In this document: piece by piece, positions 29,392 to 38,211 of the stretch
How positions within the stretch are numbered: position 1 is the first letter of the stretch
Layout: every line of letters starts with the position of its first letter
Source of the DNA: Alitabrizicola rongguiensis
GTDB lineage: Bacteria > Pseudomonadota > Alphaproteobacteria > Rhodobacterales > Rhodobacteraceae
Direction: 5' to 3'
Assembly (NCBI RefSeq): GCF_021491355.1
Contig: NZ_JAKENF010000002.1
Location: 372,001-436,000 of the forward strand
Length of the DNA: 64,000 nucleotides
Made by a program: the position numbers and the translations under genes
The notes under the pieces: generated by a model
What the model saw: the letters and a program-made list of their open reading frames with translations, nothing else
What the model was told of the DNA's origin: nothing
Databases searched by the model: none

Positions 29392-31017
29392 ATGAACGAG
29401 TGGTGGCGCGGTTCAGTGACCTATCAGGTCTATCCCCGCAGCTTTCAGGACTCCGATGGCGACGGCATAGGCGACCTTAAAGGGATCGCAGAACGGCTTG
29501 AGCATGTCGCGCGGCTCGGGGCCGATGCGGTCTGGCTTTCGCCGGTCTTCCGCTCACCGATGGCCGACATGGGCTATGATGTGTCCGATTACCGCGACAT
29601 TGATCCTCTGTTCGGCAGCCTTGCCGATTTCGATGCTCTGGTCTCACGCGCGCATGCTCTCGGCCTGAAGGTCATCATCGACCAGGTGATCAGCCACTGC
29701 TCCAAGGATCACCCCGCCTTTGTCGAAAGCCGGGCCAGCCGCAGCAACTCCAAGGCTGACTGGTTTGTCTGGGCTGATCCCAGGCCCGACGGCACCCCGC
29801 CCAACAACTGGGTCTCGGTCTTTGGCGGCCCGGCCTGGGAGTGGGATACGCGGCGGCGGCAGTACTACCTGCACAACTTTCTGCCATCGCAACCCGATTT
29901 CAACTTCCACAATCCCGAGGTGCAGGACTGGCACCTGGCCAACATGCGCTTCTGGCTGGAGCGCGGCGTGGACGGGTTCCGTCTGGATACCGTGAACTAC
30001 TATTTCCATGACCGGCGTCTGCGCTCGAACCCGCCCGAGGAGCGCGAAGAGAACGAGCCTGCGGTCAACCCCTACGACATGCAGGATCACCTCTACTCGA
30101 AGACTCAGCCCGAGAACCTGCCATTCCTCGAACGCATCCGCGCTTTGCTTGACGAGTTTCCCGATCGCGCCGCAGTGGGCGAGGTTGGCGAGGCCAAGCG
30201 CCGGGCGGTTCAGGTGATGGCAGATTACACCCGCGGCGACCGGCGGCTGCACATGGCCTACAGCTTCGACATGTTGGGCCCCGAGTTCACAGCCGCACAT
30301 TTCCGCGGCAAGATCGAGGGTTTCTTCGAGGGGGCCCCCGATGGCTGGCCCTGCTGGGCCTTTTCGAACCATGACGTGATCCGCCATGTCACCCGATGGG
30401 AAAAGCACGGCGCCTCGCCCGAGGCGCTGGCGCGGCTCGCCGCTGCGATGCTGGTATCCTTCGAAGGGTCGCTCTGCCTCTATCAGGCCGAGGAACTTGG
30501 CCAGACCGAGACCGACATCTTGTTCGAGGAATTGACCGACCCGCCCGGAATCGCCTTTTGGCCGGAATACAAGGGGCGAGACGGCTGTCGCACGCCGATG
30601 GTCTGGGATGACAGTCCCAACGGTGGATTTACCACTGGCAGGCCTTGGCTGCCCGTCAAACCGCCGCAGCTTGCGCGAAATGTGGCCTCGCAAGAAGGCG
30701 TGCCCGGATCTGTGCTGGAAACATACCGCGCCCTCTTGGCCTACCGCCGGGGCTCGCCCGCCTTGCGAACCGGGCGGACCCGCTTCTTTGCAACGCCCGA
30801 ACCCCTCCTCGCCTTCCGGCGGGATGCGGGAGGGCAGAGCATCGCCTGCGCGTTCAATCTGTCCCCGATACCGGTGACCATACCGGCGAAGGGGGGGCGC
30901 CTGTCAGGCCCCGCGCAGGATGCAACCCTCGTGGGTGAGACGCTGCGCCTCGGACCGAGCGGGTTCGCCTTCCTTGCCCCAAGCGGAGCAACTGAGGCCC
31001 TGGTCCTCGGGGGCTGA
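29392..31017 (+). CDS. GH13 alpha-glucosidase
   Basis: 541 residues from the ATG at 29392 (MNEWWRGSVTYQVYPRSFQD), with GAGGCGG upstream. A longer in-frame opening exists, but its residues do not fit the family. Glycoside hydrolase family 13 landmarks: GIGDLKGI and DVSDY at the start of the barrel, the nucleophile in DGFRLDTVN (Asp199), the acid/base in AVGEVGE (Glu264), and the transition-state Asp in FSNHDVIR (Asp328). It closely follows alphaproteobacterial AglA-type alpha-glucosidases, which hydrolyse sucrose, maltose or trehalulose in the cytoplasm. The usual aglEFGK transport genes are absent here, so this is an isolated copy. Confidence 0.85.
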   Translation: MNEWWRGSVTYQVYPRSFQDSDGDGIGDLKGIAERLEHVARLGADAVWLSPVFRSPMADMGYDVSDYRDIDPLFGSLADFDALVSRAHALGLKVIIDQVISHCSKDHPAFVESRASRSNSKADWFVWADPRPDGTPPNNWVSVFGGPAWEWDTRRRQYYLHNFLPSQPDFNFHNPEVQDWHLANMRFWLERGVDGFRLDTVNYYFHDRRLRSNPPEEREENEPAVNPYDMQDHLYSKTQPENLPFLERIRALLDEFPDRAAVGEVGEAKRRAVQVMADYTRGDRRLHMAYSFDMLGPEFTAAHFRGKIEGFFEGAPDGWPCWAFSNHDVIRHVTRWEKHGASPEALARLAAAMLVSFEGSLCLYQAEELGQTETDILFEELTDPPGIAFWPEYKGRDGCRTPMVWDDSPNGGFTTGRPWLPVKPPQLARNVASQEGVPGSVLETYRALLAYRRGSPALRTGRTRFFATPEPLLAFRRDAGGQSIACAFNLSPIPVTIPAKGGRLSGPAQDATLVGETLRLGPSGFAFLAPSGATEALVLGG

Positions 31018-31030
31018 GGGACAGCCGTGC

Positions 31031-31567
31031 CTAGCGCTGGACACGGTACTTCGACTGGACGAGTCCCGAAGGAAATGTAGTCGTGCCCAGATGGTGCAGC
31101 GCGACGTCGCGGTCGAGCGACCCGAACAGGCGCAGTCCCTGACCGATAAGCACGGGGACTTGCGTGATCACCAGATCCTCGATCAGCCCGTCGCGCAGAA
31201 AGGATTGGACCACTCGTCCGCCATCGACATAGACGTGCCGCCACCCCTCGATTGCCAGCATCTCCATAGCCGCAGACGGGGTCAGGTCGACGAAGCGGAC
31301 ACGTCCCAGCAGAACCTCGGGCACAGCCGTTCCGGCCAATGACCGAGAAAGCACGACAACCGGTTTGTCATAGGGCCAGGCACCAAACCGCGACACGGCC
31401 TCGTAGCTGCCCCGCCCCATGACAAGGCCGTCCATTCCAGCAATGAAATCGGTGTAGCCGTGATCCTCATCCGGATCGTCTCGGCTCAAGAGCCAACCGA
31501 TATCGCCATCCTCGCGGGCGATGAAGCCGTCGAGGCTGGTGGCAATGAAGACATGTCCGCCGATCAC
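31031..31567 (-). CDS. Dihydrofolate reductase-fold (RibD C-terminal-like) protein
   Basis: 178 residues: GHVFIATSLDGFIAREDGDI, GLVMGRGSYEAV, and a C-terminal VYVDGGRVVQSFLRDGLIED stretch, all typical of the RibD_C/DHFR-like family. These small proteins bind NADPH and are often annotated as reductases of unknown substrate. Real folate reduction is doubtful because the family diverges from FolA at the active site. It is convergent with the alpha-glucosidase gene across 13 bases. It is complete, with the start at 31567. Confidence 0.8.
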   Translation of the reverse strand: MIGGHVFIATSLDGFIAREDGDIGWLLSRDDPDEDHGYTDFIAGMDGLVMGRGSYEAVSRFGAWPYDKPVVVLSRSLAGTAVPEVLLGRVRFVDLTPSAAMEMLAIEGWRHVYVDGGRVVQSFLRDGLIEDLVITQVPVLIGQGLRLFGSLDRDVALHHLGTTTFPSGLVQSKYRVQR

Positions 31568-31620
31568 GGGCGCCCCTCCCCTGTCCAGTCCGACCGCGAA
31601 TGGACCGCCCGCGCCTGCGG

Positions 31621-32097
31621 CTATTCCGGATGCGACGGAGCCTGATGCGACGGGGCGATATAGGGCCGCGTCACGTCGCGCAGAGCCACTTCAAGCGCCT
31701 CGACCTCCATCGCAATGGCGCCGTCTCCTGCCAGGACGAAGGTCACGACACCCGCACCTTCCGCCCCTTCGGCCCACTCGATGTCGAGCAGCGACAGGAC
31801 GGTCTCCTTCGCCGCACGGTCGATCCCCTGTGACCGGACCTTGAGTACGTCCTCGACCCAGAGCAGCGCCTGAACCCGTTCATAGGGCCTGCCGGCCCGA
31901 TCCGCCGCCTCGCGATCCTCCCACCGGAAACGATTGATGAGCAGCGCAAGACGCCGGCGCTTCGGGTTCCAGCTGATCTCGGTGATCGGAAAGACCGCAT
32001 CCTGTGTCAGCGCTGCGATGACGCGCAGGTCCTCGCCATCCAGCGCGACCAGATGCAGCGGGCCCTCGTCGGCATCCTCGAAGCGCGCGTCCGCCAT
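31621..32097 (-). CDS. DUF2948 family protein
   Basis: 158 residues from the ATG at 32097 ([13 protein letters not shown]), which shares one base with the murA stop (TGATG). A conserved cytoplasmic protein of alphaproteobacteria, recognised by LHLVALDGEDLRVIAALTQD and the NPKRRRLALLINRFRWED region. No catalytic motif is visible. The tight coupling downstream of murA is typical of Rhodobacteraceae genomes and points to a housekeeping role, possibly in envelope growth, but its function is not known. Confidence 0.8.
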   Translation of the reverse strand: MADARFEDADEGPLHLVALDGEDLRVIAALTQDAVFPITEISWNPKRRRLALLINRFRWEDREAADRAGRPYERVQALLWVEDVLKVRSQGIDRAAKETVLSLLDIEWAEGAEGAGVVTFVLAGDGAIAMEVEALEVALRDVTRPYIAPSHQAPSHPE

Positions 32098-33365
32098 CAG
32101 CCATGGATCCTTTCGATCAGCGCTCCACAAGCCGAGAGCTTCTCTTCGACTTTCTCATAGCCGCGGTCGAGGTGATAGACCCGGCTGACGACGGTCTCGC
32201 CCTCGGCCGCCAGAGCCGCAAGGATCAGCGACACGCTGGCGCGCAGGTCGGTCGCCATCACGGGTGCCCCCTTCAGCTTTTCCACCCCGGTCACGGTCGC
32301 CGTGCCGCCCTGGACATCGATCCGCGCGCCCATCCGCGTCAGCTCCGGCGCGTGCATGAAGCGGTTCTCGAAGATGCGCTCTTCCAGAACGCTGACCCCA
32401 TCCGCGGTGCAGAGAAGCGCCATCATCTGCGCCTGCAGGTCGGTGGGAAATCCGGGGAAGGGTTCGGTCACCACATCCACCGCACGGATGCGACCGTTCT
32501 TCCGGCTGACCTTCAGGCCCCGCTCGGTTTCGCTGACCGAAACGCCGGCGGCATCGAGCTTCTCGGCAAAGGCACCGACAAGGTCCATCCGGCCGCCAAG
32601 GCACTCCACCTCGCCCCCGGTGATCGCGGGGACGAGCATGTAGGTGCCAAGCTCGATCCGGTCGGCCACGACGGCGTGGGTAGCACCCCCAAGCGCGGTG
32701 ACCCCTTCGATGGTGATGGTCTCGGTCCCCTCACCCTCGATCCGCGCCCCCATGCGGCGCAAACACTGGGCCAGGTCGACGATCTCAGGCTCGCGGGCGG
32801 CGTTCTTCAGGACCGTCGTCCCTTTGGCCAGAGTCGCTGCCATCAGCGCGTTCTCGGTCGCGCCGACCGATACCAGCGGAAAGTCGATGACCGCACCTTT
32901 CAGCCCGCCCGCCGGCGCCTTGGCGTGAACATAGCCGTCGCGCAGATCAAGGACCGCCCCCATCGCCTCGAGCGCCTTCAGGTGCAGGTCCACAGGGCGC
33001 GCGCCGATGGCGCAGCCGCCCGGCAGCGATACGATCGCCTCGCCGGCGCGCGCCAGCATCGGACCCAGAACAAGGATCGAGGCGCGCATCTTGCGCACGA
33101 TGTCATAGTCGGCCCGGTGGCTCGTCAGGTCATGCGACGACAGCGCCAGCACCTGCCCGCCCTGTAGGCTGGCCACCTCGGCGCCAAGTGATTGCAACAG
33201 CTGCGTCATCGTGCGGATGTCGGACAGGCGCGGCGCATTCGTCAGCGTCAGCGGCGCGTCGGTCAGAAGCGTTGCCGGCATGAGCGTCAGGCAGGCGTTC
33301 TTCGCCCCTGCGATCGCAATCTGGCCGTTGAGGGGGCCGTTCCCCTTGATCAGTATCGAATCCAT
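32097..33365 (-). CDS. murA: UDP-N-acetylglucosamine 1-carboxyvinyltransferase
   Basis: 422 residues, full length. MurA transfers enolpyruvate from PEP to UDP-GlcNAc, the first committed step of peptidoglycan synthesis, in the cytoplasm. The UDP-GlcNAc/PEP Lys is in the GAKNA segment (Lys22); the catalytic Cys, the fosfomycin target, is Cys118 in [13 protein letters not shown]. The start ATG at 33365 reads [14 protein letters not shown]. It is followed by the overlapping DUF2948 gene and preceded by a small charged protein gene ten bases away. Nothing unusual is seen in the sequence. Confidence 0.95.
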   Translation of the reverse strand: MDSILIKGNGPLNGQIAIAGAKNACLTLMPATLLTDAPLTLTNAPRLSDIRTMTQLLQSLGAEVASLQGGQVLALSSHDLTSHRADYDIVRKMRASILVLGPMLARAGEAIVSLPGGCAIGARPVDLHLKALEAMGAVLDLRDGYVHAKAPAGGLKGAVIDFPLVSVGATENALMAATLAKGTTVLKNAAREPEIVDLAQCLRRMGARIEGEGTETITIEGVTALGGATHAVVADRIELGTYMLVPAITGGEVECLGGRMDLVGAFAEKLDAAGVSVSETERGLKVSRKNGRIRAVDVVTEPFPGFPTDLQAQMMALLCTADGVSVLEERIFENRFMHAPELTRMGARIDVQGGTATVTGVEKLKGAPVMATDLRASVSLILAALAAEGETVVSRVYHLDRGYEKVEEKLSACGALIERIHG

Positions 33366-33374
33366 CTGCCCGCC

Positions 33375-33563
33375 TCAGTCGTTGTTGTCGCTCGGGCCGT
33401 CGTCCTCGCGGCCTTGTCCGTTGTCGTCTCTCGCGCGCGCCTGGGCCTTGCGCCGGGCCATGTTGGCCTTCAGCGCCGCCTTCAGACGGTCTGCGCGTTC
33501 CTCCGCAGCGGATTTCCCCTGCGACGCGCCACCGTCCCTGCCCCTGTCCTGCATCCGCGACAT
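33375..33563 (-). CDS. Small charged protein upstream of murA
   Basis: About 62 residues if it starts at the ATG at 33563 (MSRMQDRGRDGG); an ATG at 33587 is possible. It is very rich in Arg, Lys, Asp and Ala: ADRLKAALKANMARRKAQAR is a basic helix, and the tail is acidic and Asn-rich (DDGPSDNND). It lies ten bases upstream of murA on the same strand, so it is probably co-transcribed. Related short proteins accompany murA in Rhodobacteraceae, from recall. No domain is recognised. It could be a nucleic-acid-binding peptide, but that is only composition-based. Confidence 0.5.
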   Translation of the reverse strand: MSRMQDRGRDGGASQGKSAAEERADRLKAALKANMARRKAQARARDDNGQGREDDGPSDNND

Positions 33564-33619
33564 TGCGTTCCCATACTCCAGTGCCACAGAAGGGTCCAGA
33601 AGATGCCGCCAGATTGCTC

Positions 33620-33646
33620 TTGCACGGGTCCCGGATTGCGTCTAAT
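33620..33646 (+). promoter_or_regulatory. Possible promoter of the tRNA-Thr gene
   Basis: TTGCAC (33620-33625) and TCTAAT (33641-33646), 15 bases apart, lie about 56 bases upstream of the tRNA. The spacing is slightly short for a sigma-70 promoter. This is a weak call based only on the two hexamers. Confidence 0.25.
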
Positions 33647-33701
33647 CAGCCGCCCGTGACGCCCGAAGCGCTGGCCCGATCCGGCCTTGGACGCCCCCGG
33701 C

Positions 33702-33776
<75 letters not shown>

Positions 33777-33857
33777 TTTATCTCCTTGATTTCGTGATAT
33801 TGCCTTGCCTATCAAGGCTTTGGTCCGCTCGACTGGTACACAAGGGCGGTACACACG

Positions 33858-35441
33858 ATGGTCAAGATGCAGACACCTTGGAAACACCCTGACACAGGAA
33901 CGTTCTACTACAGGCAACGAGTGCCGGTCGACGTTGCGCCCATTGTGGAAGGACAGAGGATAGACCTGTCAATCGGCGAAGAACGCGTGACTGCTTCAGT
34001 TGCCAAGGGGATGGTCAAGCTATCGCTCAGGACGAAGCTAGTCAGGGAAGCGAAGGATCGGCATCAAACCGTCGCATACGCCCTAAGCGAGGCTTGGACA
34101 CGAGCGAGGAAAGCAGGTGCAAATGGGTTAGTTGATCTGACTCACAGAGAGGTTTTGGCCTTGGCGGGCGAGTACTACCGCACGGTTGTAGCGGCTCACC
34201 AAGATAACCCCGGTCCTGCAGATGGATGGGATGCGAGCCTCGACCCTGTGATTGCAGCGTTCGATGATCCCGTTCTTGCCGAACGGCTACATGGGGCAGA
34301 CGCAGACCTACTGCTTCGCAAGTTCGGGGCGATGATCTCAACGACCAGCAGACATGCCCTCATCGGAGAGATGAATCGAGCCCACTTGGACGCAGTCGAG
34401 ACACTCAAGAAACGGGCCTCAGGTGATTACAGCACAGACGAGACAATCAATCGTTTTCCGCTTGCTTCGGTGGCCCCGAGAGATGGCGGTGAGGTGATCT
34501 TGCTTACTCGTCTTTTCGACCACTGGACCTCTTACCACCTCAAGGAAGGCAAGTCCCAACGCACGGTGGGAGACTTCAAGGGAAAGATCGACAGTCTGGT
34601 TTCCTTCCTCGGTCACGACGAGGCTCAGCGCGTCAGTCAGACAGACATAAGGCGTTGGTGCGATCACCTGTCTCTTGAACTCAATCTGTCAGGTAAGACC
34701 GTGTCGGAGAAATACCTGGCGGCTGTCAGGTCGATCTATCGGACTGGGTTGAGATCGGGGATCATCTCGGTCGATCCGACAGTGAACGTGCGGGTCAAGG
34801 TGGCGAAGGCCCCGTCTATCCGCTCCAAGGGCTTCACAGACGAAGAGGCAATTCAGATCCTCAAGGCGGCACTGAGCGCAGAACACAACAAGAGCGGGGC
34901 TGCTCCAGAGACCAAGGCAGCATGCAAGTGGGTGCCGTGGATATGCGCTTACACCGGAGCACGATCTGGGGAGATCACACAGTTGCGAAAAATGGACGTG
35001 ATCGAACAAGGCGGGGTTACTGCAATCAAGATCACGCCAGAGGCAGGCTCGACGAAGACAAGGAAGTTCCGCATCGTCCCGCTACACCCACATCTGATAG
35101 AGATTGGTCTTCTGGACTGGGTCAACTCACGTCCTGATGGGCCGTTGTTTTTCGTTTCTACCGGGCGGGTAAGGAAGGACGGAACAACGCAAGCGGCAGA
35201 TGTTCGCGGTAAGGTCGGCCAGTGGGTGCGGGAAGTGGCTGGCATCGAAGACAAGAGCCTTCAACCCAACCATGCATGGCGTCACCGCTTCAAGACGATT
35301 GCGAGAACTGTTGGCATACCCAGAGACATGAGCGATGCGATTACAGGCCACGAAGACGGAAGTGCCAGCAGCGGCTATGGGGAATACGAATTATCGACCT
35401 TGTACAAAGAGATTTGTAAGCTTCCTCGGTTTTCGGTGTGA
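33858..35441 (+). CDS. Tyrosine recombinase (integrase) of the tRNA-Thr element
   Basis: 527 residues. The N-terminal stretch PWKHPDTGTFYYRQRVPVDV is of the kind found in large integrases of proteobacterial islands. The middle is a core-binding domain (LFDHWTSYHLKEGKSQRTVG). The catalytic domain has Arg in TGARSGEITQLRKMD (about residue 372), HAWRHRF (His-x-x-Arg near 470), a His in ITGHEDG, and the nucleophile in SSGYGEYE (about 504). All catalytic residues are present. It is transcribed away from the tRNA, the common layout. It would catalyse insertion and, with a directionality factor that I cannot identify, excision at the 33-base sites. Confidence 0.9.
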   Translation: MVKMQTPWKHPDTGTFYYRQRVPVDVAPIVEGQRIDLSIGEERVTASVAKGMVKLSLRTKLVREAKDRHQTVAYALSEAWTRARKAGANGLVDLTHREVLALAGEYYRTVVAAHQDNPGPADGWDASLDPVIAAFDDPVLAERLHGADADLLLRKFGAMISTTSRHALIGEMNRAHLDAVETLKKRASGDYSTDETINRFPLASVAPRDGGEVILLTRLFDHWTSYHLKEGKSQRTVGDFKGKIDSLVSFLGHDEAQRVSQTDIRRWCDHLSLELNLSGKTVSEKYLAAVRSIYRTGLRSGIISVDPTVNVRVKVAKAPSIRSKGFTDEEAIQILKAALSAEHNKSGAAPETKAACKWVPWICAYTGARSGEITQLRKMDVIEQGGVTAIKITPEAGSTKTRKFRIVPLHPHLIEIGLLDWVNSRPDGPLFFVSTGRVRKDGTTQAADVRGKVGQWVREVAGIEDKSLQPNHAWRHRFKTIARTVGIPRDMSDAITGHEDGSASSGYGEYELSTLYKEICKLPRFSV

Positions 35442-35501
35442 CGGACAATCAGAACACCAATCCTCAGGCGGGATGGTTCCATAAGTGACTGTAATTATTT
35501 G

Positions 35502-35894
35502 TTATTTAGTCCTCCACTCGTGAGGGATTATTCCTTTTCTGGATGCCTCAACCAGTAAGGGACCACAAGAATGATATTCCACTTTGGCTTTGGCCGCGGG
35601 CAGTTCAGGGTATTTTTCTCCTATGACAAAGCCGGGCCTTACCTTCGTCTTCCATTCCTTGGGGGAGATTGCATGGACCAAGACCGAGGGGATTATCTGG
35701 ACACGCTGGGCTGAAGCAAAGGAAGTATGACCGACTGTCCCTGATGCAGGAGGGCTCTGAGGCCCGATAAGTGGCATTTTAGAGGGTATCTCGAAAGATT
35801 GGCTACCAGCACTAGGCCATATGGAAGATAGCCCTGTAACCCCGGTTAAGCAGGGCTCCTGTGAGATCTCGGTAGCGAGCATCACCGCCTTCAT
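35502..35894 (-). CDS. Hypothetical protein, minus strand, between integrase and palm module
   Basis: 130 residues from the ATG at 35894 (MKAVMLATEISQEP), which has AGAAGG at a normal distance. The C-terminal part (EWKTKVRPGFVIGEKYPELP, KVEYHSCGPLLVEASRKGII) looks like a real folded protein. The N-terminal part is low-complexity (Pro/Ser/Gly). No family is recognised. It is convergent with the integrase gene and divergent from the gene at 35998, a position where elements often keep a regulator or excisionase, but it shows no helix-turn-helix. The remainder of the 35442-35997 gap holds no other gene. Confidence 0.4.
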   Translation of the reverse strand: MKAVMLATEISQEPCLTGVTGLSSIWPSAGSQSFEIPSKMPLIGPQSPPASGTVGHTSFASAQRVQIIPSVLVHAISPKEWKTKVRPGFVIGEKYPELPAAKAKVEYHSCGPLLVEASRKGIIPHEWRTK

Positions 35895-35997
35895 CACACC
35901 TTCTGTCTGATGACTGGGCTGTCCTGATTACCCCCAATCATCCCGAAAGAAGAGAACCGAGTGGGTTCCTTCGCCAATCAATCAGGACCGTACTTCG

Positions 35998-36669
35998 ATG
36001 AAAGCTTGCAGAATTGCTGGGTGTAGCCGCCCAGCGAAGGGCAAAGACGTGCGCTGTGCCGCACACCAGACCGCCCATAGACGCCATGGGGACGCACTCC
36101 AGAAAGGCGTCAAGGCGGTAGAGCTTGAACCACTCAAGCGAGAGATAAAGTCGATCCTTGGCGGACAGAAGGACTGGTCTGGCAAGGCGGTCGTTGGCCA
36201 GCTGTGGGCCGGTGTTGTCGATCAAGCCAGGCTGACCCTCGATGAATATCATGAGCAGGGAAAGGCGTTGCCGAGTTGGAAGGTGAAAGCAGCCCAGACC
36301 TTAAGCAACTTGTCCAAAGACGTTCTCGCTGAAGACATCCTGGTCACCGTCGCCTCGCTCTATCTCTATCGGGAGCTTCGCCCGGAACGTTTTGTGTCAG
36401 ATCGGGCATTTGTCTTTCAGGTAGTTCGACGAGTCCGGAACATGACCCTGACCTCGCGCGGATCTTGGTTTGATCCTGCTTCGGGGAAGACAAAGCACTG
36501 CTACGACACACCCAGAGAGAAGGAGGTGATGGCGCTTGCCCAAATCCTCGGCGCGACCTTCGGGGGGCTCGGGCTTGCCATCGCAAAAGCGGCGATGAAG
36601 CACCGGGAGCAGAAGCAACAGCTCGTTAGGGCAACAAAGGAAGCAATCATGGAAATCGTCCAGCGATGA
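35998..36669 (+). CDS. Hypothetical protein with N-terminal zinc-binding motif
   Basis: 223 residues. The N-terminus has Cys4, Cys9, Cys20 and His23 in CRIAGCSRPAKGKDVRCAAH, followed by RRHG, a short zinc knuckle common at the ends of phage HNH and DNA-binding proteins. The remainder is helical and basic (LKREIKSILGGQKDW, VVRRVRNMTL), with no nuclease motif. ATG at 35998. Its stop overlaps the start of the palm gene (ATGA at 36666-36669), so the two form a module. It may be a DNA-binding partner for the palm protein. I do not recognise the family. Confidence 0.6.
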   Translation: MKACRIAGCSRPAKGKDVRCAAHQTAHRRHGDALQKGVKAVELEPLKREIKSILGGQKDWSGKAVVGQLWAGVVDQARLTLDEYHEQGKALPSWKVKAAQTLSNLSKDVLAEDILVTVASLYLYRELRPERFVSDRAFVFQVVRRVRNMTLTSRGSWFDPASGKTKHCYDTPREKEVMALAQILGATFGGLGLAIAKAAMKHREQKQQLVRATKEAIMEIVQR

Positions 36670-37991
36670 GCGTGATCGAGAAGCACTGGCCCCGATGCTT
36701 ACCCGAAGCCTCGATTCAGCCTGACGCAGGCCAAACCGACCAAAGACCGACGAGAAACTTCGATCCCTGGCGCACTGCCAAGAGCCCCGCAGCCAAGGAA
36801 CTGGTCAGGACAGTTCTCGGCCAGTTTCTTCGGTACGAGCAGCACCGATCACCTAGACAAAGAGCAAGAAGAAAGCGCGATCAGGAAGTGCTCGAAAGTA
36901 CCATCGAAGCCATCGTCTGCGATCTGGCGCTGGCCCACATTTGGGCTGATGATGGGGTTCTCCTGAGCCGATCCAACCGGGTGCTTGGCCGCAAATCACG
37001 ATATCGACCTGCTTGCGCCAACAAGACGCTACCGGTCATCCTCGACAAGCTGGCGTCTCCAGAACTTGAGTTTGTTGTTCAGGAACTCGGTCATCTCAAT
37101 CCATTTCTTGGCAATCAGCTGACGTTGGTCAAACCAGGTAGAAGGCTGACCAGCCGCATCGAGGAACTGTCCCTCGAGGAAGGCGACTTCGGTTACTGCG
37201 CCGAGCGGGAGTGCATCATCCTGAAACGACCAAAGGAGGGGCACTTCGATCAGGGCGAATGGATCGAGTACGACGACACAGCGGAAACGCTTGGGATGAG
37301 ATCTGCAGTTCGCAACTTGAACTCATTCCTCGAAACCGCTGATATCGACTGCCATCCTTGGGCCTTGCCCGATCATCTCTCGACGCGGCAGCGCTGGCTG
37401 TACCGAGTGTTCACGCGCGGGTCGTTCCAGAGTGGCGGGAGGCTCTTCGGGGGCTTCTGGCAGGAGATGACGAAGGCTGATCGCAGGGAGGGATTAACCA
37501 TCGAAGATGAGGAGACGGTAGAACTTGACTATGGCCAGATGGCTCCGAGGCTCCTCTACGCGCTCGTCGGAGCAACTCCTCCCAGCGATGACGCCTATCT
37601 GATTAGTGGCCATCACCCGGCAATCTTTCGCAATGGGTTCAAGAAGCTCTTCAACGCGCTTCTCTTCGCTGATCGACCACTCTCGAGAAAGCCCCAAGGC
37701 ACTGCAAAGCTGCTACCCAATGCTCCCATCGGGAGACTTGTCGATGCTTTGCAGCGAGAGCATCCAGCCATCGCACACTGCTTCCACACCGGCATCGGCC
37801 ATCATCTTCAGTTTCTGGAAAGCGAGCTGCTGGTCGAGCTGCTAACTCGATGCAACGACATCGGCTTGGTCGCCTTGCCGATCCACGACGCAATCATCGT
37901 AAAGCGAAGCAGGGCTGATGAGGCTCAAGCCTTGATGGAGGATGTGTTCAGAGCAAGAACCGGCTTAGGGGCAATAGTCCACCGATACTGA
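36666..37991 (+). CDS. Family-A DNA polymerase-like palm protein of a mobile element
   Basis: 441 residues. Three motifs in the right order resemble the palm and fingers of family A polymerases: motif A TVELDYGQMAPRLLYALVG (Asp at about 286; compare DYSQIELR), a fingers-like helix NGFKKLFNALLFA (about 325; compare the Lys...Tyr-Gly of motif B), and motif C LPIHDAIIV (about 404-412; compare VHDE). GGRLFGGFWQEM precedes motif A, as in a class of unnamed mobile-element proteins I recall that have GGRFYG-WWQ. There is no 3'-5' exonuclease domain. It could synthesise DNA for element replication or repair, or act in a defence setting. Coupled by ATGA to the 223-residue gene. Confidence 0.6.
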   Translation: MSVIEKHWPRCLPEASIQPDAGQTDQRPTRNFDPWRTAKSPAAKELVRTVLGQFLRYEQHRSPRQRARRKRDQEVLESTIEAIVCDLALAHIWADDGVLLSRSNRVLGRKSRYRPACANKTLPVILDKLASPELEFVVQELGHLNPFLGNQLTLVKPGRRLTSRIEELSLEEGDFGYCAERECIILKRPKEGHFDQGEWIEYDDTAETLGMRSAVRNLNSFLETADIDCHPWALPDHLSTRQRWLYRVFTRGSFQSGGRLFGGFWQEMTKADRREGLTIEDEETVELDYGQMAPRLLYALVGATPPSDDAYLISGHHPAIFRNGFKKLFNALLFADRPLSRKPQGTAKLLPNAPIGRLVDALQREHPAIAHCFHTGIGHHLQFLESELLVELLTRCNDIGLVALPIHDAIIVKRSRADEAQALMEDVFRARTGLGAIVHRY

Positions 37992-38030
37992 CAATGAAGC
38001 TAAGTCAGCTAGTATGGATATCTTGATAGG

Positions 38031-38060
38031 ATGGTTATCAGGGAGAGGGTAATGGTTATC
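38031..38060 (+). promoter_or_regulatory. Direct repeats upstream of hsdM, possible operator
   Basis: ATGGTTATC occurs at 38031-38039 and again at 38052-38060, a period of 21 bases, two helical turns. Around them lies AT-rich sequence (TAGGTATATATTC near 38070). They are about 150 bases upstream of the hsdM GTG. This is a plausible place for promoter and operator control of the R-M genes, but no regulator of the R-M type is visible in the operon. Confidence 0.3.
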
Positions 38061-38211
38061 TATCATAGGTATATATTCACCCTCCCCCTTAAAGGGACTC
38101 ATAAGCCTTCTTTCTCCGGAAAGCCCAATCGAGATCGACACTTGCGCTTGGTCTCTCAATCCTGCGAGAAATGACTCGCAACTGTTAGGCGAAGCGTTCG
38201 GGAGGTGTACA

